Assembly (NCBI RefSeq): GCF_900115905.1
Contig: NZ_FOYD01000007.1
Location: forward strand, 90,821 to 154,820
Direction of reading: 5' to 3'
Source of the DNA: Halopseudomonas formosensis
GTDB taxonomy: Bacteria > Pseudomonadota > Gammaproteobacteria > Pseudomonadales > Pseudomonadaceae
Length of the DNA stretch: 64,000 bases
Shown here: positions 1 to 12,546 of the stretch, piece by piece
Position numbering within the stretch: position 1 is the stretch's first letter
Layout: every line of letters begins with the position of its first letter
Made by a program: the position numbers and the translations under genes
The notes under the pieces: model-generated
What the model saw: the letters and a program-made list of their open reading frames with translations, nothing else
What the model was told of the DNA's origin: nothing
Databases searched by the model: none

Positions 1-174
<174 letters not shown>

Positions 175-219
175 TCAAAGGTTGTAGTTCAAGTTGGTTG
201 AACAAGGGCTCGCGGCTGC

Positions 220-1492
<1,273 letters not shown>

Positions 1493-1576
1493 GCTGCCCC
1501 TCATCATTGCGACCTGCTCAACCGCGCACTCTGTGCAACAGACTGATGCATTTTGCCCAGCCAAAATAGCGCGAGG

Positions 1577-1605
1577 AGTATAGGTGCATTACGTAGTCGA
1601 TTCAA
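1577..1605 (-). promoter_or_regulatory. Sigma-70-type promoter of the atp operon
   Basis: On the minus strand TTGAAT (1605-1600) and TATACT (1582-1577) are separated by exactly 17 bases. Both hexamers are close to consensus, and the site lies in the gap between parB and atpI, pointing at atpI. A start site near 1570 would leave a leader of about 75 bases before the chosen atpI ATG. Confidence 0.7.
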
Positions 1606-1648
1606 CTACAGCTGTTGATTTACGTGGTGCGCTGCAATGTCGCAGTTG

Positions 1649-2512
1649 TTACTTGATGTGCATGAGCACGCCGTCAAGTTCGTCCAGCGAGTTGTAGCTG
1701 ATCACCAGTTTGCCCTTGCCTTTGGCACCGTGCTGGATCTTCACTTCGGCGCCGATGCGCTCGGCCAGATCCTGCTGCAGGCGCTCGATGTCCGGATTGC
1801 TGCGCGCAGGACCCGATTCACGGCGCGGGTTCAGCCACTGGCGCACCAGTGCTTCGGTCTGCCGCACGGTCAGGCCGCGGGCCACCACCTGGCGCGCTGC
1901 CTCACTCTGCTGTTCGGTGGGCAGGCCGAGCAGGGCACGGGCATGGCCCATCTCGATATCGCCGCGCTCGAGCATGACCTTGACGTCGTCGGCCAGGGAC
2001 ATCAGCCGCAGCAGGTTGGTGATGGTGACGCGGGATTTGCCCACCGCATCGGCTACCTGCTGCTGGGTCAGTTCGAATTCCTGCTGCAGGCGTTGCAGCG
2101 CCAGGGCCTCTTCGATGGGGTTGAGGTCCTCGCGCTGGATATTCTCGATCAGCGCCATGGCGATCGCGGCTTCGTCGGGCACTTCCCGGATCACGGCCGG
2201 GATGCGGTCCAGCCCGGCCTGCTGGGAGGCACGCCAGCGTCGCTCGCCGGCAATGATTTCATAACGATCATCGGCAATGGGTCGGACCACGATCGGCTGC
2301 ATCACGCCCTGGGCCTTGATCGAGCTGGCCAGCTCCTCCAGCGCCTGGGGATCCATGTCCCGCCGGGGCTGATATTTGCCACGCTGGATCAGATCAACCG
2401 GAAGCTCACGCAGTTGTTGATCCTGAGCGCCGTCGTTGGAAGTCGCGTTGACGCCGGTCTGCCCCAAGAGTGCATCCAGCCCCCGTCCCAAGCCGCGTTT
2501 CTTGACCGCCAT
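1649..2512 (-). CDS. parB: Chromosome-partitioning protein ParB
   Basis: ParB binds parS sites and spreads from them as a CTP-dependent clamp to load the segregation machinery. The 287-residue protein starts at the ATG at 2512, preceded by AAGGA. It begins with the basic KRGLGRGLDALLG tail that stimulates the ParA ATPase. The CTP-binding box GERRWR is at 89-94, a second conserved ENIQRE block follows at 123-128, and the helix-turn-helix for parS is at about 149-172. It follows parA after 34 bases. Two perfect target sites lie in recF within this window. Confidence 0.97.
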   Translation of the reverse strand: MAVKKRGLGRGLDALLGQTGVNATSNDGAQDQQLRELPVDLIQRGKYQPRRDMDPQALEELASSIKAQGVMQPIVVRPIADDRYEIIAGERRWRASQQAGLDRIPAVIREVPDEAAIAMALIENIQREDLNPIEEALALQRLQQEFELTQQQVADAVGKSRVTITNLLRLMSLADDVKVMLERGDIEMGHARALLGLPTEQQSEAARQVVARGLTVRQTEALVRQWLNPRRESGPARSNPDIERLQQDLAERIGAEVKIQHGAKGKGKLVISYNSLDELDGVLMHIK

Positions 2513-2546
2513 GCCTGTGCTGTCCTTTACCAAAAGAGTGGATTGT

Positions 2547-3335
2547 TCAACCGGCCGCCTCACTGGCTGCCTTGCGCGTGCGCCGTACCAGCTCCCCGGC
2601 CAGAGCCAGATAGGCCACGGCACCGCGGGACTGCTTGTCGTAGGCCAGCACCGGCAGCCCGTAGCTGGGTGCCTCGGCCAGACGCACGTTGCGCGGGATG
2701 ACCGTCTGGTACAGTCGGTCCCCGAAATGCTCGCTCAGCTGCTCGGACACTTCCCGGGTCAGGCTGTTGCGCGGATCATACATGGTCCGCAGCAGCCCCT
2801 CGATCTTCAGGTTCGGATTGAGCACCGAGCCGATGCGCTGGATGGTGGTGACCAGCGCCGAAAGTCCTTCCAGCGCGTAGTACTCGCACTGCATGGGAAT
2901 GATCACCCCGTCGGCGGCCACCAGGCCATTGACGGTGAGCATGTTGAGTGACGGCGGGCAGTCGATGAGGATGAAGTCGTAATTCTCGCGGACCCCGGCC
3001 AGGGCATAGCGCAGCCGACTCTCCTTCATCTTCATCTCCAGCAGCTCGACCTCGGCTGCAGTGAGATCGGCATTGGCCGGCAGCAGCGCATAACCGCCGG
3101 CTTCGCTGGTCTGCAGCGCATCGGCCAGGGTGCAGCGGTCGGTCAGTACGTCATAGACCGAGCGTTCCAGCTGGGACTTGTCCACACCGCTGCCCATGGT
3201 CGCATTGCCCTGGGGATCCAGATCGATGAGCAGCACCTTGCGCTTGGTTGCCGCCAGCGAGGCGGCCAGATTCACCGTGGTGGTCGTCTTGCCGACGCCG
3301 CCCTTCTGGTTGGCAATAGCCAGTACCTTGCCCAC
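2547..3335 (-). CDS. parA: Chromosome-partitioning ATPase ParA (Soj)
   Basis: ParA is the nucleoid-bound ATPase that moves ParB-parS complexes. The start is a GTG at 3335, chosen because AGGAG sits six bases upstream and the protein then opens directly with the deviant Walker A motif KGGVGKTTT (residues 10-18). A Walker B-like run LIDLDPQGNA and the ILIDCPPSLN block follow. The 262-residue length is standard for chromosomal ParA. It lies between rsmG and parB as in other pseudomonads. A longer in-frame extension upstream overlaps rsmG and is not credible. Confidence 0.97.
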   Translation of the reverse strand: MGKVLAIANQKGGVGKTTTTVNLAASLAATKRKVLLIDLDPQGNATMGSGVDKSQLERSVYDVLTDRCTLADALQTSEAGGYALLPANADLTAAEVELLEMKMKESRLRYALAGVRENYDFILIDCPPSLNMLTVNGLVAADGVIIPMQCEYYALEGLSALVTTIQRIGSVLNPNLKIEGLLRTMYDPRNSLTREVSEQLSEHFGDRLYQTVIPRNVRLAEAPSYGLPVLAYDKQSRGAVAYLALAGELVRRTRKAASEAAG

Positions 3336-3357
3336 AGGAATCTCCTCTCGGTTTACC

Positions 3358-3987
3358 TTACGCCGTCCGTTGCAGAACCAGCAGATGCCGGCTGGCATCA
3401 CTGCCCGGTACCGACAACTCGATACTGCGCTGCACACGGAAATCGTCGGCCAGCGCCTGCAGTTCATCCTGCGGATACAGCCCCTTCATCGCCAGCCACC
3501 GGGTCTGCGGTGTGCTCAGATGCCGGGTCAGTTCGGTGAAGTCGGCCAACGAGCTGAATGCTCGGGACACTATACCGTCAAAAGGCCGATCTGGGGAAAA
3601 GGCTTCCACCCGGCTGTTGACCACCTGCATGTTGTCCAGACCCAGCTCCAGCCTGACCTGGGTGAGGAAGCGGGTCTTCTTGCCATTGCTGTCGAGCAGG
3701 GTGAAATCGCTGTCCGGCAGCATGATCGCCAGTATCACCCCGGGCATGCCGCCGCCGCTGCCCACGTCCAGCCAGCGCCCCTGCTCTACATGGGGCAACA
3801 CGCTGAGACTGTCGAGCAGGTGGCGACTGACCATCTCGTTGGGATCACGCACTGCCGTCAGGTTGTATGCCTTGTTCCATTTGTTCAGCAGCGCCATGTA
3901 GGCCAGCAGCTGCTCGGCCTGGTGCTCACTCAGGGCAATGCCCATCTGCTCAGCGCCGCGCGACAGCTGCCGTGCGTGATCGACCAT
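3358..3987 (-). CDS. rsmG: 16S rRNA (guanine-527-N7)-methyltransferase
   Basis: RsmG (GidB) methylates G527 of 16S rRNA using S-adenosylmethionine; its loss gives low-level streptomycin resistance in several bacteria. The SAM-binding loop [10 protein letters not shown] is at residues 74-83, and [12 protein letters not shown] earlier is family-typical. Two starts are possible: an ATG at 3987 with GGGAGG ten bases upstream (209 residues), or a TTG at 3996 overlapping the mnmG stop. I prefer the ATG because of the ribosome binding site. It is co-transcribed with mnmG, from which it is separated by only a few bases. Confidence 0.95.
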   Translation of the reverse strand: MVDHARQLSRGAEQMGIALSEHQAEQLLAYMALLNKWNKAYNLTAVRDPNEMVSRHLLDSLSVLPHVEQGRWLDVGSGGGMPGVILAIMLPDSDFTLLDSNGKKTRFLTQVRLELGLDNMQVVNSRVEAFSPDRPFDGIVSRAFSSLADFTELTRHLSTPQTRWLAMKGLYPQDELQALADDFRVQRSIELSVPGSDASRHLLVLQRTA

Positions 3988-3992
3988 CAACC

Positions 3993-5894
<1,902 letters not shown>

Positions 5895-5941
5895 GCACCT
5901 CGTTGTCCGGACGCTGGCCGGACGATCGGGAAAAGGGGCTG

Positions 5942-5970
5942 ATTATAGGCGCAGAGCGAAAAAATTGCAG
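5942..5970 (-). promoter_or_regulatory. mnmG: Candidate mnmG promoter
   Basis: On the minus strand a perfect TATAAT (5947-5942) lies 48 bases upstream of the mnmG start. At 17-base spacing the -35 hexamer is CTGCAA, a poor match, so the promoter is supported mainly by the -10 box. It sits at the edge of the DnaA-box region, so mnmG transcription would start beside the origin-like sequence, comparable with the gidA promoter next to oriC in E. coli. Confidence 0.45.
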
Positions 5971-6285
5971 CAGCCGCTGACCATTTTTTGACCAGCCCAC
6001 CCAGGACCCGGAATCCGGCCTGTTAATAGAAATAGAAAGAACAGAGATTTAAAAAGATAGATACTGATGTTGTATATGGTCAGCCACTTTTCTGTGGATA
6101 AACCTGAAAACCCCAGATAATACAGTCGGTTGCCAAAAGCATAACCCTGTGTTCTGCCTGCGCACAGGCCGTGTGGATACCCCGGCGCATGCTGTGCATA
6201 ACCAGCCGGCTTATCCACAGCGGATTTCTCCACAGTCTTCTGCCTCCGGTTATGGTCAGGGTTGAGGGGCGTTTGTCCACAGGGC
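5948..6285. other. Second origin-like region: DnaA-box cluster beside mnmG
   Basis: The 448 bases between mnmG and the AraC-type gene hold no gene. An AT-rich stretch (about 6021-6080) is followed by DnaA boxes. Perfect TTATCCACA boxes are at 6093-6101 (minus) and 6211-6219 (plus), and the strong variant TTATGCACA is at 6193-6201 (minus). One-mismatch boxes are at 6172-6180, 6226-6234 and 6273-6281. The AT-rich part and first box match the oriC core near 13.2 kb. Pseudomonas is known from plasmid-replication tests to carry more than one origin-active fragment near dnaA and gidA; whether this one fires on the chromosome is not shown. Confidence 0.7.
6025..6101 (+). repeat. Origin core repeat, copy A (mnmG side)
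   Basis: About 77 bases align with copy B at 13203-13274. Shared elements in order are an A-rich run with AATAGAAAG, a TTTAAAA(A)GA block, GATGTT, GTATAT, a pyrimidine run and the DnaA box TGTGGATAA. Only short indels separate the copies, for example three bases after GATGTT. Outside this block the flanks do not align by eye. Confidence 0.7.
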
Positions 6286-6342
6286 TCAGGGAGGTCGAAA
6301 AAGGACACTGGGGCATCCAAGGCCGGCGCGAAGAAGCCGGTA

Positions 6343-7377
6343 TCAACTGCCGATCTGGCTCTTGAATTGTCGGGGGGTAACACCGAACCAGGCCTTGAAG
6401 GCTCGATGGAAGGTACTGACATCGGCATAACCGAGGGCTTCGGCTATGTGGGCGATGGGCAGGTTTCTTGCCACCAGCAGCTCCAGTGCCCTCTCCTTGA
6501 GCAGGCCTTCCTTGAGTTTGCGAAAGCTGGTGCCCTGATCATCGAGATGGCGTTGCAGGGTACGCCGGGTCACCCCCACCGCTGCGGCGACGGTATCTAT
6601 GTCCGTCTGCACCAGCTGCTCGCCGTCCATATGGTGCTTGATCTGATCGAGAAATCCCTGGCCTGCATTCTGCGCACGCAGCAGACCTTCGGCGTATCCC
6701 AGCGTCAGTTGATACAGATGCTCGTCGCGCCCGGCTATAGGCTCGTCCATGCCTTCGCACGCCAATTCCAGGATGTAGAGTTCGCCAGCGGCCTGTACCG
6801 GGCATTGCAGCAAAGCGGATATCCCCTCGGCATCAAGACCCGCCGGCAGGCAAAGTGAAGCCCGGATCCTGCGCGACGAGATCGAACCCAGGGTCTTCAG
6901 AGCGGCAGTGATAACGGAAAGCGAATGTTGCGGGTGCACCGCCACGGAGGACCGAGCCGGGACGTAGGTGCACAGCAGGCTGTTGCTGCTGTTGATATCG
7001 TTGACCCGAAAGAGGCCATTCTGACTGATCAGCATCTGATATCGCACCAGCAGCTCCACCGCCGTGCGTATCGACGGGCTGTGCAGCAGCAGGGGGAACA
7101 GCAGCCCGGTAGAGCGGGGACTCAGACGCAGGCCTACCTCCACACCGAGATTGCTGAAGTCGGACGTGGCGACGGCCCGGTGCCACAGGGTGCGGGCTTC
7201 CACCAGATCAACCTGCTGTCCGGGGGCCAGGCGCCCCTGTTCTATGCTCTTTATCCCTCGACACAGGGCCGCCACATCCAGCCCCAGAGCGGAGAAGGTT
7301 TGAAGCAGGCCGTTGACCCACAGGTTGTTGATCTGCCGATGGTCCATGGTGATGCCCATTCGATTGGCATAAAGCAC
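6343..7377 (-). CDS. AraC-family transcriptional regulator (OruR-like)
   Basis: The 344-residue protein has an N-terminal ligand-sensing domain of the 'Arabinose_bd' type found in OruR-like regulators. A C-terminal pair of AraC helix-turn-helices follows: VAAAVGVTRRTLQRHL, then IAHIAEALGYADVSTFHRAF ending with the signature FGVTPRQFK. It is divergent from the dioxygenase-hydratase pair at 7532-9096, which it most likely controls. The start is uncertain: a GTG at 7377 or ATGs at 7359 or 7347, none with a strong ribosome binding site. The inducer cannot be inferred. Confidence 0.85.
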   Translation of the reverse strand: MLYANRMGITMDHRQINNLWVNGLLQTFSALGLDVAALCRGIKSIEQGRLAPGQQVDLVEARTLWHRAVATSDFSNLGVEVGLRLSPRSTGLLFPLLLHSPSIRTAVELLVRYQMLISQNGLFRVNDINSSNSLLCTYVPARSSVAVHPQHSLSVITAALKTLGSISSRRIRASLCLPAGLDAEGISALLQCPVQAAGELYILELACEGMDEPIAGRDEHLYQLTLGYAEGLLRAQNAGQGFLDQIKHHMDGEQLVQTDIDTVAAAVGVTRRTLQRHLDDQGTSFRKLKEGLLKERALELLVARNLPIAHIAEALGYADVSTFHRAFKAWFGVTPRQFKSQIGS

Positions 7378-7393
7378 ATTCCGTGATTCAGGC

Positions 7394-7415
7394 AGTGTGG
7401 CACATAATGCACACT
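7394..7415. promoter_or_regulatory. Inverted repeat in the divergent AraC/dioxygenase intergenic region
   Basis: AGTGTG at 7394-7399 is mirrored by CACACT at 7410-7415, with a ten-base AT-rich centre. It lies in the 154-base gap between the divergent AraC-type regulator and the TauD-type gene, just upstream of the regulator's start. This position suits an operator, but the arms are short and binding is an inference only. Confidence 0.35.
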
Positions 7416-7531
7416 TGTTGCGTCAACTCCCAATGAGCGGCTGCGCTTCATCCCATATGATCAGGGCGAGCGAGTCATCAGCTGTGTCTTCGAGCCGTTT
7501 CCATCGCCAGTTTCGAGCGGGAGTACAAGAA

Positions 7532-8374
7532 ATGACCTTTACCATAACACCCAGTCAGGGCGCCTGCGGCGCCACCATATCCGGCCTGGATCTGTCCCGG
7601 GAGCTGGACCCGAGCGTGATCAGGGATATTCGAGAGGCCTGGCTGAGGCACCATGTGCTCGCCTTTCCCGACCAGAATATGGATGACGAGGACCTCGAAC
7701 GCTTCAGCCTGTACTTCGGCTCCTTCGCCGGTGATCCCTACATCGCGCCGCTGGACGACCGCCCCAATGTCATCGAGATCCGTCGAACGGCGGATGAAAC
7801 CACCCCCATCTTTGCCGATGCGTGGCACACCGACTGGAGCTTCGGCAAGAACCCGCCGGCGGCCACCATACTGCATGGCATTGTCATACCGCCCCATGGC
7901 GGCAATACCGACTTCGTCAACCAGCATGCGGCGTTGAAGGCAATGCCCGCGGAGCTGCGCGAACGCATCGAGGGCAAGCAGGCCATCCACTCGGCGCGCC
8001 TGGCCTATGCGCCGACCGGTATGTATGGAGAAAAGGAGAAGGCCAGCGGCAAGCAACGCGGCTTCAGGATCCATACCTCCGAATCCGCCTACGATACCCA
8101 GCTGCACCCGCTTATCCGCAGGCATCCGGAGACCGGCGAGGAATGCCTGTTCGGTTGCCTCGGTTACATCATAGGTATAGACGGAATGGAGGAGTCCGAG
8201 GCCGAACAGCTGTTGCTGGAACTCTATCTCTGGCAGACCCGGCCTGAGTTCCAGTACAGCCATCAATGGCAACCCGGGATGGTGGTCATGTGGGACAACC
8301 GCTCCGTGCTGCACAAGGCCAACGGCGGTTATGAAGGTTACGAGCGCAAGCTCCATCGTACAGTGGTGGCCTGA
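7532..8374 (+). CDS. TauD/TfdA-family 2-oxoglutarate-dependent dioxygenase
   Basis: This is a non-haem iron, 2-oxoglutarate-dependent oxygenase of 280 residues. The ATG at 7532 is preceded by GGGAG eight bases upstream. The iron-binding facial triad is visible as H99-x-D101 (AWHTDW) and the distal H261 (NRSVLHKA). R272 or R276 is the likely 2-oxoglutarate-binding arginine. TauD, TfdA and relatives hydroxylate sulfonates, phenoxyacids or carboxylates; the substrate here is unknown. The next gene begins two bases after its stop and encodes a fumarylacetoacetase-superfamily hydratase, suggesting a short catabolic operon under the divergent AraC regulator. Confidence 0.88.
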   Translation: MTFTITPSQGACGATISGLDLSRELDPSVIRDIREAWLRHHVLAFPDQNMDDEDLERFSLYFGSFAGDPYIAPLDDRPNVIEIRRTADETTPIFADAWHTDWSFGKNPPAATILHGIVIPPHGGNTDFVNQHAALKAMPAELRERIEGKQAIHSARLAYAPTGMYGEKEKASGKQRGFRIHTSESAYDTQLHPLIRRHPETGEECLFGCLGYIIGIDGMEESEAEQLLLELYLWQTRPEFQYSHQWQPGMVVMWDNRSVLHKANGGYEGYERKLHRTVVA

Positions 8375-8376
8375 CC

Positions 8377-9096
8377 ATGGACGACGCATTCATGACGGAA
8401 CTGGCTCAGGCCATGGCCACGCACTCGCCGTTGCCGCGCTTTCCATCCGGCATCACGGTGGAGCAGGCCTACGCCGGGCAACCTGCGGTGAGTCGGAAGG
8501 TGGGACCCACCGCAGGCTACAAGGCAGGCATCACCAACGAACTCATACAACGCAAACTGGGGCTGGATCAGCCCCTGCTCGGGCATCTTTACCGCAGCGG
8601 AGAACAACCGGGCGGTGCCGTGCTTGCTCACCGGCCGCACGCGGCCATCGAATGCGAACTGGGGATCATCGTGGATGCACAGGGGCAGCCATGCTGGATT
8701 GTTCCGGCATTGGAATTTGTGCATCTGCGCTTTACCGCGCCAGAGGATGTGTCGGCAGCCAACCTGGTGCTGTGCAATCTCGGCGCTGACCAGTTCATGC
8801 TCGGTCAACCCCAGCCCTGGCTGTCCGGATTGGAAGCGCTGATGGAAAGCAGCACAATTCGGCTGTTTCGGGATAACCAGCTGATTCAACAGGCCTGCGC
8901 CCTGTCCTCGATGAATGGACCAGAGGAGGCGGGGGAGTGGATGCTTGACCAGATACAGAACCATCAGTGGCCGGTTACCGAGGGCACATTACTGATGACC
9001 GGCACCTGCGGTGATGCCATACCCTTTCAACCGGGCAGCTATCGGGCTGATTACGGGCCGCTCGGTCAGATCGAATTCAGTATTGCCCCTGTGTGA
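8377..9096 (+). CDS. Fumarylacetoacetase-superfamily hydratase/decarboxylase (2-keto-4-pentenoate hydratase-like)
   Basis: The 239-residue protein resembles MhpD-type hydratases and 4-oxalocrotonate decarboxylases, which act on 2-keto-4-enoic acids at the end of aromatic meta-cleavage pathways. The divalent-metal ligands fit E92 and E94 (IECELG) and E113 (PALEF). It follows the TauD-type gene by two bases, so translation is probably coupled. No ring-cleavage gene is nearby, so a classic meta pathway is not supported and the substrate is unknown. An alternative start is the ATG at 8392. Confidence 0.8.
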   Translation: MDDAFMTELAQAMATHSPLPRFPSGITVEQAYAGQPAVSRKVGPTAGYKAGITNELIQRKLGLDQPLLGHLYRSGEQPGGAVLAHRPHAAIECELGIIVDAQGQPCWIVPALEFVHLRFTAPEDVSAANLVLCNLGADQFMLGQPQPWLSGLEALMESSTIRLFRDNQLIQQACALSSMNGPEEAGEWMLDQIQNHQWPVTEGTLLMTGTCGDAIPFQPGSYRADYGPLGQIEFSIAPV

Positions 9097-9115
9097 CCGT
9101 GCCGGGCACGGTCAC
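9093..9115. terminator. Near-perfect palindrome spanning two convergent stop codons
   Basis: Eleven-base arms (9093-9103 and 9105-9115, beginning GTGACCG) are exact complements around one central base. The palindrome contains the stop codon of the hydratase (9094-9096) and that of mnmE on the other strand (9112-9114). The stem is strong but there is no T-run, so termination efficiency is uncertain. A two-way terminator between convergent genes is the simplest reading. Confidence 0.5.
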
Positions 9116-10482
9116 TTGCCGATACAGAAGCTGGAGAAAATCCGCCCCAGCAGATCATCCGGGCTGAATTCCCCGGTTATTTCCCCCAGGGCTTGTTGCG
9201 CCATGCGCAGGTCCTCGGCCAGCAGCTCGCCGGCGCCGAGCAGGGTCAGTTGCTGCTGACCATGATCCAGATAGTCGGCGGCCTGTTGCAGTGCTTCCAG
9301 GTGCCGGCGCCGGGCGCTGAACAGACTTTCGGCGGTCTGTTCGAAGCCCATGCAGGTCTTCAGGTGCTCCCGCAGCAGCTCCACCCCCTCGCCGCTGCGG
9401 GCACTGAGCCGCAGGACAACGCTGCCATCCTCGGCCTGTTGCATGCCCACGGCTTCGCCGCTGATGTCCACCTTGTTGTAGATCAGGGTGATCTTTGCCG
9501 GGTCCGGGTGCTGATCCAGAAACTCCGGCCACAGGCTGTCGGGGTGGCGTGCCTCCGGCTGGCTGGCGTCCACCACCAGCAGAATGCGGTCGGCGTCGGC
9601 GATGGCGGCCATGGCCCGCTCGACACCGATGCGTTCAACCACATCGTCGGTATCGCGCAGGCCGGCGGTGTCGATGATATGCAGGGGCATGCCATCGATG
9701 TGGATATGTTCGCGCAGGATATCCCGGGTGGTGCCGGCAATATCGGTGACGATGGCGCTGTCCCTGCCGGCCAGGGCATTGAGCAGGCTGGATTTGCCGG
9801 CATTGGGCCGGCCGGCGATCACCACAGTCATGCCATCGCGCAGCAACGCGCCCTGACCGGCTTCACGCTGGACCTGACGCAGATCTTCCTGCACCTGCTG
9901 CAGCTGGGAAAGGACATGGCCGTCTGCGAGAAAATCGATTTCCTCCTCCGGAAAGTCGATTGCCGCCTCGACGTAAATGCGCAGCTGGATCAGGGCTTCG
10001 GTGAGCGCCTGTACCCGCTGCGAGAAGGCTCCCTGCAGGGACTGCACCGCGTTGCGGGCCGCCTGTTCCGAGCTGGCCTCGATCAGGTCGGCGATGGCCT
10101 CGGCCTGGGCCAGATCGAGCTTGTCATTGAGAAAGGCGCGCTCGCTGAACTCGCCGGGCCGGGCCAGGCGCACGCCGGAGTCCAGGCAGGCCTTGAGCAG
10201 CATGTCCATCACCACCGGGCCGCCATGGCCATGCAGTTCCAGCACATCCTCGCCGGTAAAGGAATGCGGGCCGGGGAAGTACAGGGTCAGGCCCTGATCC
10301 AGCACCTGCCCGGCGGCAGTGAAGGCACCGTAATGGGCGTGGCGCGGCCGCGGCGTGATGCCGCTGATGCGTTGGGCCACCTGCAGGGCAGCCGGGCCGG
10401 ACACCCGGACGATGCCGACCCCACCCTGGCCCGGGGGCGTGGCGATGGCGGCGATGGTATCGGCGTGATATGGGCGGCTCAT
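9112..10482 (-). CDS. mnmE: tRNA modification GTPase MnmE
   Basis: MnmE (TrmE) is the potassium-activated GTPase partner of MnmG in wobble-uridine modification. The ATG at 10482 is preceded by AGGAG, giving 456 residues. The formyl-tetrahydrofolate-binding N-domain comes first, the G-domain Walker A GRPNAGKS is at 224-231, and DIAGTTRD follows. The protein ends with the catalytic C-x-G-K motif (CIGK, 453-456). An in-frame upstream extension to 10515 lacks a ribosome binding site. It lies downstream of yidC on the same strand, separated by a hairpin. Confidence 0.97.
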   Translation of the reverse strand: MSRPYHADTIAAIATPPGQGGVGIVRVSGPAALQVAQRISGITPRPRHAHYGAFTAAGQVLDQGLTLYFPGPHSFTGEDVLELHGHGGPVVMDMLLKACLDSGVRLARPGEFSERAFLNDKLDLAQAEAIADLIEASSEQAARNAVQSLQGAFSQRVQALTEALIQLRIYVEAAIDFPEEEIDFLADGHVLSQLQQVQEDLRQVQREAGQGALLRDGMTVVIAGRPNAGKSSLLNALAGRDSAIVTDIAGTTRDILREHIHIDGMPLHIIDTAGLRDTDDVVERIGVERAMAAIADADRILLVVDASQPEARHPDSLWPEFLDQHPDPAKITLIYNKVDISGEAVGMQQAEDGSVVLRLSARSGEGVELLREHLKTCMGFEQTAESLFSARRRHLEALQQAADYLDHGQQQLTLLGAGELLAEDLRMAQQALGEITGEFSPDDLLGRIFSSFCIGK

Positions 10483-10551
10483 TGAGGGCTCCTGTGGATC
10501 AAACCTGGTCCGCACTGCGGGCGGTCGCGCCGGGCTCGGCGCGCGTACAGC

Positions 10552-10577
10552 AAAACGCCCCGAAATCGGGGCGTTTG
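10552..10577 (-). terminator. Rho-independent terminator after yidC
   Basis: AAACGCCCCGA (10553-10563) pairs with TCGGGGCGTTT (10566-10576). Read on the minus strand the stem is followed by TTTT, and it begins about 20 bases after the yidC stop. It should end the rpmH-rnpA-yidD-yidC transcript before mnmE. Confidence 0.75.
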
Positions 10578-10597
10578 CGTGGATGCCGGCTGGGCGA

Positions 10598-12301
10598 TCA
10601 GTCTTTTGCCGCGGCGCCTTCGATCTGCCGGGTAATGTACCACTGTTGCGCGATCGACAGGATGTTGTTGACCACCCAGTACAGCACCAGACCGGCCGGG
10701 AACCACAGGAAGAAGAAGGTGAAGATCACCGGCAGCATCTTCATCACCTTGGCCTGCATCGGGTCCGGCGGGGTCGGGTTGAGCAGCTGCTGGATATACA
10801 TGCTGATGCCCATCAGGATCGGCAGGATGAACAGCGGATCCTTCAGCGACAGGTCGGTGATCCAGCCGATCCACGGAGCCTGACGCATCTCGACGCTTTC
10901 CATCAGGGTCCAGTACAGCGCGATGAACACCGGCATCTGCACCAGGATCGGCAGGCAGCCACCCAGCGGATTGATCTTCTCCTTCTTGTACAGCTCCATC
11001 ATGCCCTGGGACAGCTTCTGGCGATCGTCGCCATACTGTTCGCGCAGCGCCTGCATCTTGGGTGCGACGCGGCGCATGTTGGCCATGGACCGATAGCTGG
11101 TCGCCGACAGGGGGAAGAAGGCCAGCTTGATCAGGATGGTCAGCAGGATGATGCTCCAGCCCCAGTTGCCGACCAGACCATGAATCAGGCTCAGAATCCA
11201 GAACAGCGGCTGGGCGATGAACCACAGGAAGCCGTAGTCGACGGTCAGGTGCAGGCCGGGGGAGATTTCCTTCAGGCGATCCTGAATCTTGGGACCGGCG
11301 TAGAACTGGGCACCGATCTCCGCCTGCTCACCGGCGGACACGTTCACCGAGGGGCTGACGAAACCGACCAGGTAGTTGCCCTGGCTGTCCTTGCGGGTCT
11401 GATAGACGTGCTGGCCATCGGCGGCGGGCACCCAGGCGCTGACGAAGTAGTGCTGCAGCCAGGCGGCCCAGCCACCGGTCACTGTCTCGCGTAGGTTGCC
11501 CTTGTCCATGTCCTTGAGCTTGAGCTTCTCGTAGGAACCATCGGCGCTCCAGTAGGCGGCGCCGAGGAAGGTGGCCATGCCGGTAGCGGTGGAGCTCGAC
11601 GGATCGCCACTGCCATCACGCTTGATCTGACCGTAGAGACCGCCGTTCCAGGTCTCGCCGCTCTGGTTGTCGATCAGGTAGTCGACCTTGATCAGATAAT
11701 CGCCACGGGTGAAGGTGAAACGCTTGGTGTAGTTGACGCCGTTCTCGCTGAAGCGCAGATCGACGGCGAGGTTGTCCTCCCCCTCGGCCAGCTGGTAGCT
11801 GGTCTGTTCTGCCTGGTACAGCGGACGACCGTTGGCCCGGGCATCCGGCCCGTTGCGACCGGCCAGACCACTCTGGGCAATGTAGGTGCGCTGGCTACTG
11901 TTCTCGAGCAGCTGGAAGGGAACATCCGGACGCTGCTGGTGCACCGGGTACTCCGGCAGCGCCAGGGAGACGATATCACCACCGCGCGGATCTATGGTCA
12001 GGCGCAGGGTGTCGGTCTCGATGCTGATCAGACCACTTGCGGTCGAGGCTGTGGTGGTCGGTTGCAGAGCCGGAATATCCGAGCCGTCCGCCTCGACTGC
12101 CAGGGGAACATCACCATTGTCGGTCACCGCATCGGCCGGGGTACCGGGCAGGGCAGGAACGTCCGCTGTCTGGGCCTGCGGGCTGCTGCCGTTGACTGCC
12201 GCTTCGGCGACCGGGTCAACATAATCCTTGTTCCACTGCAGGATCATCAGATAGGTGATCACAGCCAGCGCAGCGATGAGGATGTTTCTTTGCATGTTCA
12301 T
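10598..12301 (-). CDS. yidC: Membrane protein insertase YidC
   Basis: YidC inserts and folds inner-membrane proteins, alone or with SecYEG. The 567 residues show an N-terminal membrane anchor (about 5-20), a large periplasmic domain, and a C-terminal insertase core with five membrane segments. The core contains the family-typical [15 protein letters not shown] and [18 protein letters not shown] regions. It begins two bases after yidD ends and belongs to the rpmH-rnpA-yidD-yidC cluster conserved beside bacterial origins. Length is normal for Pseudomonas. Confidence 0.98.
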   Translation of the reverse strand: MNMQRNILIAALAVITYLMILQWNKDYVDPVAEAAVNGSSPQAQTADVPALPGTPADAVTDNGDVPLAVEADGSDIPALQPTTTASTASGLISIETDTLRLTIDPRGGDIVSLALPEYPVHQQRPDVPFQLLENSSQRTYIAQSGLAGRNGPDARANGRPLYQAEQTSYQLAEGEDNLAVDLRFSENGVNYTKRFTFTRGDYLIKVDYLIDNQSGETWNGGLYGQIKRDGSGDPSSSTATGMATFLGAAYWSADGSYEKLKLKDMDKGNLRETVTGGWAAWLQHYFVSAWVPAADGQHVYQTRKDSQGNYLVGFVSPSVNVSAGEQAEIGAQFYAGPKIQDRLKEISPGLHLTVDYGFLWFIAQPLFWILSLIHGLVGNWGWSIILLTILIKLAFFPLSATSYRSMANMRRVAPKMQALREQYGDDRQKLSQGMMELYKKEKINPLGGCLPILVQMPVFIALYWTLMESVEMRQAPWIGWITDLSLKDPLFILPILMGISMYIQQLLNPTPPDPMQAKVMKMLPVIFTFFFLWFPAGLVLYWVVNNILSIAQQWYITRQIEGAAAKD

Positions 12302-12303
12302 GG

Positions 12304-12546
12304 TTATTCAGCCATCTGAGACGAACAGTTGTTCTTGAGTGGTACAGGATCATAGCCACCCGGGTTCCAGGGATGACAACGGGACAGGCGCCGTGCACTG
12401 AGCAGACTACCCTTGAGCAAGCCATGTTCTTCGATGGCTTCCTGGGCATAGCAGGAACAGGATGGGTAGAAACGACAATGACTGGCCATCAGCGGACTGA
12501 TAGCGTAACGGTAAACCTTGATCAGTCCTAACGCGAGATTACGCAT
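12304..12546 (-). CDS. yidD: Membrane protein insertion efficiency factor YidD
   Basis: This small basic protein of 80 residues is thought to help YidC-dependent insertion. It shows the family motifs [11 protein letters not shown] (about 24-34) and [13 protein letters not shown] (about 57-69), with conserved cysteines in both. Its start overlaps the rnpA 3' end by eight bases, indicating coupled translation. The protein extends slightly past the DPVP motif, which is common in the family. Confidence 0.96.
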   Translation of the reverse strand: MRNLALGLIKVYRYAISPLMASHCRFYPSCSCYAQEAIEEHGLLKGSLLSARRLSRCHPWNPGGYDPVPLKNNCSSQMAE

